DNA from: Candidatus Nomurabacteria bacterium CG_4_9_14_0_2_um_filter_32_10
GTDB taxonomy: Bacteria > Patescibacteriota > Minisyncoccia > Phycocordibacterales > UBA9973
Direction: 5' to 3'
DNA: 8,758 bases
Assembly (NCBI GenBank): GCA_002788475.1
Contig: PFRK01000013.1
Location: 1 to 8,758, forward strand
Below, in pieces: positions 1-4,941 of the stretch. A program made the translations under genes and the position numbers. The notes beneath the pieces are model-generated. The model was not told where the DNA came from, did not search any database, and saw nothing but the letters and a program-made list of their open reading frames with translations. The number at the start of each line of letters is the position of its first letter. Position 1 is the first letter of the stretch.

Positions 1-35
1 TTTTGTATCCTTAAATTTGTTAAATTGACGCATTT

Positions 36-50
36 CCTAATTTAATTAGG
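36..50. repeat. Short AT-rich inverted repeat after the secreted-protein gene
   Basis: CCTAAT and ATTAGG are perfect complements around a 3-nt TTA loop. It lies about 40 bp downstream of the stop codon of the leftward gene at 90-2054. No T-run follows on either strand, so it is not a convincing intrinsic terminator. It could be a weak transcript-end hairpin or chance in AT-rich DNA. Confidence 0.25.
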
Positions 51-89
51 AGTGCCATATGTATGTGAACTTATGCAGTTTAAAAATTT

Positions 90-2054
90 TTACTGCTCTA
101 CCAAGATCCCTCTAGTCTTAGCTCCAAAAATACCGTCAGCTGTAAGGCCTTTCTGAGCTTGAAAATTCTTGAGAGCAGTAGCAGTAGCTTCTCCGAAATA
201 TGTGGTTTCGTATCCTACATCTTGTACTTTAAATCCTTTAGCATTCAACATTTGTTGAAGACATTTTACTTCAGAATTATTTACTCCCTTTTTTAAAGTT
301 CTAGTAAATACTCCACAAGTTAATGGTGATGGAAGAATTCCTCCATTTTTTATCACAGAAAAAATATCACTAACTCCTGATTTTTCTTTTCCATTGAATA
401 CCACAGTAATTTGTTGATCACCAAAATTGTTAAATGGATTTGCAACATCAGCTGTAGTAGGATAATTTGGTATTGTCCACGTATATGATCCTGTATTTGG
501 AGCATCCTGAGCTATGACATATGGTTCAACTATTATTGGCATTGTACTTACACTTGCACATAATGGTGGTATCGTATTTAAACATGAAGGAATAGGTCTT
601 GCTATTGTAATTTTAACTGTTGGAGTAAAATCTGGTGATGTTTTTGATAAAGGAGCATTCCATTTTATAGTATATGCCTTTCCCTGATTCCATTTGCTCC
701 CTTTTTCTGGAGAGGATACTAAAAGAGATTGATTTAATATTACATTCCCCACATTTACACTTAAGCTTCTCTGTGCAACCTGATTATTTTGATTCATTAC
801 AAAAAATATAGGAGTATAATTTCCAGCTGTATTATAAGTATGAGTAAACGTAGCAGTCTGAGAAGGATTTATTACTGATGGCATACTAGTGGAAACAGGC
901 ACCCCCGGCTCATCTCCCCAAATTACAGAATAGCTAAGATTCCCTCCGGATAGATTAGAAGCCGTCACTTTCCATGTTCCCTGTTGTCCAACATTTAATG
1001 TTTGAGGACCGGAAACACTGTGAATTATAGGTGTGCCTGAATTCTGAGATATTATTTTAAAGTAAGAATTACTTTTATCGCAGTTTGGAATTTCTGAACC
1101 AGAACGACAAATTTGAAGTGTGTAACTTCCATCTGGAACAATACCGGTGCCATCAGACGTCTGGCCGACATTCCAGACATAAGAATTCTGGGATGACCCG
1201 GAGCCTGCAAAATTACCTTTGATTACTCTAACGAGAGGTGGACAATTTCCTTCAGGGCAATAAGTATATAAATGAATGTCATACTGTGTAGGAACCGTAG
1301 GAGCCATTGAAGGTGATATCACACTATCTTGCCATTTAATAATCTGGGTGGTTCCTTTTGTCCATGTTTCTCCCCCATTTGGTGAGATGACAGTAATTGA
1401 AGGAGAAATTGTTCCCCCCACATTCACACCTAAGCTCGTATGTGCACTCTGTCCACTTTGATTTGTAACTGTAAAAGTAGGATTATAATTTCCAACTGTG
1501 TTATAGACATGAGTAAAGGTAGCGTTTTGTAGTTGAGTTTGAGAATACCCACCTCCATTCACAGGAACAACTGAACTATCTCCCCAATCTACAGAGTATG
1601 AAAGATATTCTCCGGATGGATCAGAAGCTGTCACTGTCCATGTTCCTTGCTGTCCAACATTTAATGTTTGAGGACCTGAGACGCCGGAGATAACTGGAAC
1701 ACCCACAGTGGAGCAAGATAAATTAAATCTTTGCAAAAATAAAAGAGCATCAGTAGAATTTACTATTCCATTACTATTCATGTCCGCACGAATCTTTTGA
1801 ATTGAAGTAAGAGTTATCTGCCCACTACTTGCTTTCATTATCATTTGATAATCAGCACAAGTAAACAGACTGTCATTATTCACATCACCTAATGTACTAT
1901 AGCAAGGCATACCTGTAAGATAGCTATAACCGGTGGTGGATGCACAACCAGGTATTAAATTATTGGCTGCGCTGTATGTCAACGCCTCTGCTGACTGAAA
2001 ACCTACTGCAAATACAAAAGCTAAAACAAAAACTGATATTATTATTTTCTTCAT
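90..2054 (-). CDS. Secreted multidomain protein: dockerin-like, two PKD modules, C-terminal peptidoglycan-binding domain
   Basis: A 654-residue exported protein, probably held on the cell wall. Residues 1-24 form a signal peptide (MKK, hydrophobic core, cleavage near SAEA). Residues 56-110 carry two dockerin/EF-hand-like calcium loops, DVNNDSLFTCAD (57-68) and DMNSNGIVNSTD (91-102). PKD-type beta-sandwiches lie at about 118-212 and 341-436, each with a WGD turn and an FTHxYNTxGNY strand. Each is followed by a domain opening with a SPxxGxxWxxG..IKW pattern (about 218-335 and 444-567), resembling the Ser-Thr-rich Kre9/KNH type. Residues 580-653 match a PF01471-type peptidoglycan-binding domain (LKKGVNNSEVKCLQQML, FGEATATALKNFQ, GLTADGIFG). 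The 12 cysteines fall in even numbers per domain and are absent from both PKD folds, suggesting disulfides. There is no LPXTG anchor, so wall retention would be through the C-terminal domain. Precise role (adhesin, wall protein, host contact) is unknown. The start is the only Met preceding a signal peptide; no Shine-Dalgarno is present. Confidence 0.88.
   Translation of the reverse strand: MKKIIISVFVLAFVFAVGFQSAEALTYSAANNLIPGCASTTGYSYLTGMPCYSTLGDVNNDSLFTCADYQMIMKASSGQITLTSIQKIRADMNSNGIVNSTDALLFLQRFNLSCSTVGVPVISGVSGPQTLNVGQQGTWTVTASDPSGEYLSYSVDWGDSSVVPVNGGGYSQTQLQNATFTHVYNTVGNYNPTFTVTNQSGQSAHTSLGVNVGGTISPSITVISPNGGETWTKGTTQIIKWQDSVISPSMAPTVPTQYDIHLYTYCPEGNCPPLVRVIKGNFAGSGSSQNSYVWNVGQTSDGTGIVPDGSYTLQICRSGSEIPNCDKSNSYFKIISQNSGTPIIHSVSGPQTLNVGQQGTWKVTASNLSGGNLSYSVIWGDEPGVPVSTSMPSVINPSQTATFTHTYNTAGNYTPIFFVMNQNNQVAQRSLSVNVGNVILNQSLLVSSPEKGSKWNQGKAYTIKWNAPLSKTSPDFTPTVKITIARPIPSCLNTIPPLCASVSTMPIIVEPYVIAQDAPNTGSYTWTIPNYPTTADVANPFNNFGDQQITVVFNGKEKSGVSDIFSVIKNGGILPSPLTCGVFTRTLKKGVNNSEVKCLQQMLNAKGFKVQDVGYETTYFGEATATALKNFQAQKGLTADGIFGAKTRGILVEQ
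961..1010 (-). repeat. Intragenic direct repeat, copy in the second PKD domain
   Basis: This 50-bp stretch matches 1627-1676 at 46 of 50 positions by eye, including a 26-bp identical run. It encodes the GPQTLNVGQQGTW strand of the second PKD domain (residues 349-361). The offset is 666 bp, exactly 222 codons, so it reflects tandem duplication of a PKD plus Ser-Thr-rich module. Confidence 0.8.
1627..1676 (-). repeat. Intragenic direct repeat, copy in the first PKD domain
   Basis: This is the partner of 961-1010. It encodes GPQTLNVGQQGTW at residues 127-139 of the first PKD domain. Nucleotide identity here is far higher than between the rest of the two modules, pointing to gene conversion or strong constraint on this segment. 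Confidence 0.8.
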
Positions 2055-2066
2055 TTTTTTATTTAT

Positions 2067-2072
2067 ATTATA
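2067..2072 (-). promoter_or_regulatory. Possible -10 box for the secreted multidomain protein gene
   Basis: On the minus strand a perfect TATAAT ends 12 nt before the ATG. Transcription would begin about 5 nt before the start codon, giving a nearly leaderless mRNA. No recognisable -35 element is present at 16-18 bp, and the whole gap is AT-rich, so a chance match is quite possible. Confidence 0.3.
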
Positions 2073-2216
2073 TTAATTAATAATAAAAACTTTATAATTT
2101 TGACCCTATATTAATAATCTAACGTATTAGACATCAAAATTATTACAAGTGCAAGTATATACTCTTTATATATACAAAATAAGTATATTATAAACTATAT
2201 AAAACATAAAGGTAAT

Positions 2217-2225
2217 TTATCCACA
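2217..2225 (+). promoter_or_regulatory. DnaA-box-like 9-mer TTATCCACA
   Basis: This is a perfect match to the classical high-affinity DnaA box, in a very AT-rich 177-bp intergenic gap just downstream of the M15 peptidase gene. It is a single copy with no cluster and no dnaA or dnaN nearby, so it does not mark an origin. Another TTATNCACA match lies inside secG (4585-4593), showing that such matches arise by chance here. Confidence 0.2.
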
Positions 2226-2231
2226 ATTAAG

Positions 2232-2807
2232 CTAAAGCGCCTTACAATCCGTTCCTTCCGGTAAATATTCAGCAATAGCAAAATGTGGTCTATCTCCAAC
2301 TATATAATGGCAAAGCCCAACAGAAGCACCCACATCTACCCATTTTTTATACTGTACCCAATCTTTCGGAGGAGTAATATCGACAGCTATACCAAGACCG
2401 TGATCACTCCGACAAGCAGGAGGAGTTCCCCAATTCCAAAATGCATGTTTCTTTGCTTCGGACTCAATAAATTTTCTATCAAAGTATGAAAGGTTTTTAA
2501 TTTTTTCTGGATCAATATGATTTTCAAAACCCTCGCACAAATATCCCTCAGTATATGAATAGCCATTCATCCATCGCCAGATTTCCCATGCTGAACGAAG
2601 ATGTGCCCCGTATTCAGAAGGACGATATACTTGACGAATATAAAGGGGCTTGCCCCATTTTTTTTCAAAATCAAGCACAAGCGGATAAAGTTCGGATACA
2701 GCACCGGACCAATCCACTCTTGGGTAAGGGTCAGGTCCATTCCACTCCACATATCCGGGAATTGAAATTAAAGAAAGAAGAACTGTGGCAATAAGAGCTT
2801 TAAACAT
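2232..2807 (-). CDS. Exported M15-family zinc peptidase (probable peptidoglycan D,D- or L,D-peptidase)
   Basis: A 191-residue protein with a hydrophobic N-terminus (residues 3-17) acting as signal peptide or anchor; no clear cleavage site is visible. The M15 motif SxHxxGxAxD is intact as SDHGLGIAVD (134-143), giving zinc ligands His136 and Asp143. GDRPHF (171-176) supplies the third ligand His175 with Asp172 as likely catalytic acid, as in the DxPHF variant of M15. The upstream QVYRP (59-63) fits the family's substrate-binding arginine segment. Members cleave stem peptides of peptidoglycan (D-Ala-D-Ala carboxypeptidase, dipeptidase, L-Ala-D-Glu endopeptidase); which bond is cut cannot be told from sequence. 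Its four cysteines (91, 132, 166, 188) could form disulfides outside the membrane. It starts 36 bp after the deoxyhypusine-synthase-like gene on the same strand, so co-transcription is plausible. The next gene downstream encodes a peptidoglycan-binding protein, consistent with envelope remodelling. No Shine-Dalgarno. Confidence 0.85.
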   Translation of the reverse strand: MFKALIATVLLSLISIPGYVEWNGPDPYPRVDWSGAVSELYPLVLDFEKKWGKPLYIRQVYRPSEYGAHLRSAWEIWRWMNGYSYTEGYLCEGFENHIDPEKIKNLSYFDRKFIESEAKKHAFWNWGTPPACRSDHGLGIAVDITPPKDWVQYKKWVDVGASVGLCHYIVGDRPHFAIAEYLPEGTDCKAL

Positions 2808-2818
2808 TTATTTTTATA

Positions 2819-2837
2819 GTCAACCTGCCACGTCAAC
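2819..2837 (-). repeat. GTTGAC doublet upstream of the M15 peptidase gene
   Basis: On the minus strand GTTGAC occurs twice with a 13-bp period in the 36-bp gap before the peptidase gene. The second copy abuts a TATAAA that lies 5 bp from the ATG. TTGAC resembles a -35 core, but the distance to TATAAA (12 bp) is too short for a standard sigma-70 promoter. It could be a protein-binding doublet or coincidence. Confidence 0.25.
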
Positions 2838-2843
2838 TGTTTA

Positions 2844-3836
2844 TTATTTACTAATTATATATCTATCAAGTATCGCTTCAAACATTAAAGGCACTATTAT
2901 CGTGGCATCAGATTCTATAACAAACATTGGGGTATGTTTCGTTAATTTATCCCAAGTTATTTTTTCATTTGGAGTTGCCCCTGAATATGAACCATAAGAA
3001 GTCGTACTGTCAGAAATCTGACAAAAATATCCCCATGGACGAACTTCTTTTTTCAAATCATATTTTATAGAAGGCACTACACAAATTGGAAAATCTCCTG
3101 AAATTCCTCCACCTATCTGATAAAATCCAAGTCCTGGTCCGTCTTTGGAAAGCTCATTATATTTGTCATAAAGATACATCATATATTCCACACCCGTCTT
3201 CATAACACTAGGACTCACCTCACCTGCTTTACAATAACTAGCAAAAATATTTCCGAGAGTCGAATCTTCCCAACCAGGAACAACAATCGGTAAATTTTTC
3301 TTTGCAGCTTCCAGAAGCCAACAATGTTCTGGATCACCTTCATACTTTCCTTTCAATTCATCAGATAATAAAATCTGATAAAAATATTCATGAGGAAAAT
3401 ATCTTTCACCTTTTGCTTCTGCATCTTTCCATCTTTTTAATATAATAGGTTCTACTACTCTAAATGCTTCCTCTTCAGGAATAGATGTATCTGTCACTCT
3501 TCTTTCTCCTCTATTCAAAATTTTTTCATCATCTTCTTTTGTAAAATATCTGTAATCTGGATAATCTTTATAACTATTATGCGCTACTAATCTAAAAACT
3601 GATTCTTCTAAATTTGCACCAGTACAAGAAATAGCATGAATTTTATTTTCTTTTATCATTGGTGCGAGAGTAATACCTATTTGAGCAGATGACATAGCTC
3701 CACCCATAGCGACAAGCATCTTACCTCCATCATCTAAATGTTTTTTGAAAGCTAAAGTCGCATCCTTAAAAGCTCGAGCATTAAAATTATGGAATAATGT
3801 TTGAAATAAACTTAAGATTGTATTTTCTTTTGACAT
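2844..3836 (-). CDS. Deoxyhypusine-synthase-like protein (possible homospermidine-type enzyme)
   Basis: A 330-residue cytosolic protein with the full-length deoxyhypusine synthase (DHS) fold. Visible landmarks are GGAMSSAQIG (45-54), SCTGANLEES (70-79), GWEDSTLGN (188-196), GGGISGDF (242-249) and GSYSGATPNEKITWDKL (282-298). Lys297 in the WDK triplet aligns with human DHS Lys329, which carries the covalent aminobutyl intermediate, so NAD-dependent aminobutyl transfer from spermidine or a related amine is plausible. By my manual alignment, human Asp313, Asp316 and His288 correspond to Tyr281, Tyr284 and Asp248, so the amine pocket differs. Bacteria lack eIF5A; related bacterial proteins are usually described as DHS-like or homospermidine-forming. 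The true acceptor is unknown. It is the first gene of the leftward block, transcribed from an extended -10 that predicts a leaderless mRNA. Family assignment is firm; reaction is inference. Confidence 0.88.
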   Translation of the reverse strand: MSKENTILSLFQTLFHNFNARAFKDATLAFKKHLDDGGKMLVAMGGAMSSAQIGITLAPMIKENKIHAISCTGANLEESVFRLVAHNSYKDYPDYRYFTKEDDEKILNRGERRVTDTSIPEEEAFRVVEPIILKRWKDAEAKGERYFPHEYFYQILLSDELKGKYEGDPEHCWLLEAAKKNLPIVVPGWEDSTLGNIFASYCKAGEVSPSVMKTGVEYMMYLYDKYNELSKDGPGLGFYQIGGGISGDFPICVVPSIKYDLKKEVRPWGYFCQISDSTTSYGSYSGATPNEKITWDKLTKHTPMFVIESDATIIVPLMFEAILDRYIISK

Positions 3837-3843
3837 ATTTTAA

Positions 3844-3852
3844 AGTATAACA
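3844..3852 (-). promoter_or_regulatory. Extended -10 promoter for the DHS-like gene, predicted leaderless
   Basis: The minus strand reads TGTTATACT, an extended -10 (TGn plus TATACT, 5 of 6 to consensus). Exactly 7 nt then separate it from the ATG, so transcription should start at or beside the A of the start codon. There is no Shine-Dalgarno and no convincing -35. Confidence 0.6.
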
Positions 3853-3860
3853 TAAATTTG

Positions 3861-3869
3861 TGGTAAAAT
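3861..3869 (+). promoter_or_regulatory. Extended -10 promoter for the histidine-phosphatase gene, predicted leaderless
   Basis: The plus strand reads TGGTAAAAT, an extended -10 (TGn plus TAAAAT, 5 of 6). It also lies exactly 7 nt from its ATG. It faces away from the 3844-3852 promoter with only 8 bp between them, so two RNA polymerases could not readily occupy both. No -35 and no Shine-Dalgarno. Confidence 0.6.
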
Positions 3870-3876
3870 AACATAT

Positions 3877-4518
3877 ATGAGAACAAAGTTAATATATTTT
3901 GTGCGACATGGAGAAACTGAAAATAATGCCAAGAACATCAGACAAGGACCAGAGGGACCTTTGACTGAAAAAGGCAGAGCTCAAGCTTTAGCTACAGCCT
4001 TACGATTTCCAAAAAATAAAGGACGTCCACAAATTATCATTTCAAGTCCATACGAACGTACAAAAGAAACGGCCGAAATCATTGCAAAAGAATTAAAAAT
4101 GTCAGTAGAATATTCTAACCTCTTGAAAGAAAGAAGAAATCCTTCCGAAATAATAGGACATTCTGGACAAGAAAAACAGGTCAAAAAGATTATCGACCGC
4201 ATTGATAAAAGCTACCATGCTGATGACCTACGAATTTCTGATGAAGAAAATTTTGTTGATCTTAAAAAAAGAGCAAAAGAATTGTTGATTTCTATCACTA
4301 AAAGAAAAGAGGAGAGAATTATTATGGTCACTCATGGTATTTTTTTAAAAATGGTTATATCTTACATGCTCTATGGGGAAAGACTCACCGCCTCAGAATA
4401 TAATAACTTAAGTTATTTCAATCCAATAAATAACGCCAGTATGGCTATTTGCTCATACACTACTCACTGGTTCAAAAAAAATGAATGGAAGCTTATAGTT
4501 TGGAATGATCTGGATTAA
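3877..4518 (+). CDS. Histidine phosphatase superfamily protein (phosphoglycerate-mutase-like)
   Basis: A 213-residue soluble enzyme of the branch-1 histidine phosphatase family. The phosphorylated histidine is His11 in the RHGETE motif (10-15). Arg61 in SSPYERTKETA (57-67), Glu85 in LLKERRNP and His153 in VTHG (151-154) complete the usual catalytic pocket. The N-terminal LIYFVRHGETENN pattern and the EGPLTEKGRAQA segment are standard. Sequence alone does not separate a sugar-phosphate, nucleotide or phosphoserine phosphatase from a cofactor-dependent mutase. The middle region (about 95-130) is charged and variable, which argues against a housekeeping glycolytic mutase. It is the first gene of the rightward block, 40 bp before secG. 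The start is fixed by the adjacent promoter, which leaves no room for an upstream start or leader. Confidence 0.88.
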   Translation: MRTKLIYFVRHGETENNAKNIRQGPEGPLTEKGRAQALATALRFPKNKGRPQIIISSPYERTKETAEIIAKELKMSVEYSNLLKERRNPSEIIGHSGQEKQVKKIIDRIDKSYHADDLRISDEENFVDLKKRAKELLISITKRKEERIIMVTHGIFLKMVISYMLYGERLTASEYNNLSYFNPINNASMAICSYTTHWFKKNEWKLIVWNDLD

Positions 4519-4543
4519 ATAAATTGCTTTCTAAACTAAAATA

Positions 4544-4552
4544 TGCAATACT
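4544..4552 (+). promoter_or_regulatory. Possible extended -10 promoter for secG
   Basis: TGCAATACT (TGn plus AATACT, 4 of 6) ends 6 nt before the secG ATG. A weak TTGCTT lies 17 bp upstream (4524-4529) as a possible -35. The arrangement repeats that of the two promoters at 3844-3869 and would give a leaderless or nearly leaderless secG transcript. It is weaker than those two. Confidence 0.4.
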
Positions 4553-4558
4553 AGCCCT

Positions 4559-4801
4559 ATGCAATTAATAATTACAATACTGCCTTATGCACAGATAATA
4601 CTTTCTGTAATATTAGTATCAGCTATTCTGCTCCAACAATCTGGAGCTGGACTGGGAGGTGCTCTCGGAGGAAGTGACAGTGATTCCTTCCATCATACAC
4701 GTCGAGGTTTTGAAAAATTTCTTTTTTATTTGTCCATTGTTTGTGGAATTCTTTTTGCTCTATCCGCTTTTCTCACCATCATACTAAAGGTAAAAAGCTA
4801 G
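4559..4801 (+). CDS. secG: SecG, preprotein translocase subunit
   Basis: An 80-residue integral membrane protein that assists SecYE and SecA in protein export. It has two hydrophobic helices, about 5-25 and 53-76. Between them is the family's signature loop: LLQQSGAGLGGALGGSD (24-40), then FHHTRRGFEKF (44-54). Length and motif order are typical for SecG. The Gly-rich cytoplasmic loop and following basic residues are intact, so it should be functional. An ATG at 4543 is closed by a stop after two codons, making 4559 the first usable start. No Shine-Dalgarno precedes it. The nearby exported proteins (solute-binding, M15, PKD protein) would be clients of this pathway. Confidence 0.95.
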   Translation: MQLIITILPYAQIILSVILVSAILLQQSGAGLGGALGGSDSDSFHHTRRGFEKFLFYLSIVCGILFALSAFLTIILKVKS

Positions 4802-4812
4802 CTAAAAGTTTT

Positions 4813-4941
4813 CTGGATCCCGAATGAAATCATTCAGTTAATTGTTGTTTCGGAAAAAAGAAAAACCATTTATGTCGAATATATTATTATCAAATAAACT
4901 AACTACGGAAATCTAAAGATTTCCTATTTCGTACGGGATGA
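4813..4941 (+). other. Structured, repeat-like intergenic region between secG and the solute-binding gene
   Basis: CTGGATCCCG at the left edge and TACGGGATGA at the right contain complementary ATCCCG (4817-4822) and CGGGAT (4934-4939). The right arm overlaps the ATG at 4938. Inside lie GAATGA/TCATTC (4822-4835), CCGAA/TTCGG (4820-4824 with 4849-4853) and the 7-bp hairpin at 4907-4924. The edge sequences resemble palindromic intergenic repeats I recall from other bacterial genomes, which would make this a degenerate or composite copy. Alternatively it is a structured 5' leader able to sequester the start codon. No strong promoter or Shine-Dalgarno was seen. Confidence 0.4.
4907..4924 (+). other. 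Perfect 7-bp hairpin upstream of the solute-binding gene
   Basis: GGAAATC and GATTTCC pair perfectly around a TAAA loop. No T-tract follows, so it is not a standard intrinsic terminator. The left arm could instead pair with ATTTCGTA (4926-4933) as an 8-bp helix with one bulge, so two mutually exclusive folds exist 14 to 30 nt before the start codon. A 14-codon ORF (4872-4916, MSNILLSNKLTTEI) ends with its stop codon in the loop. Confidence 0.4.

Noticed and set aside
59..115. 18-codon plus-strand ORF with AGGAG just upstream
   Set aside because: It has a good Shine-Dalgarno-like match, but no gene in this window uses one; the ORF overlaps the end of the PKD protein gene antisense, and the product has no features.
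1276..1461. 61-codon plus-strand frame inside the PKD protein gene
   Set aside because: It is a shadow of the real gene with no start signal and no recognisable motif.
4585..4593. TTATGCACA, a second DnaA-box-like match
   Set aside because: It encodes part of the first SecG helix and has no neighbouring boxes; treated as chance.
4822..4835. GAATGA/TCATTC hairpin as a secG terminator
   Set aside because: The loop would be only 2 nt unless the stem shortens, and no T-run follows.
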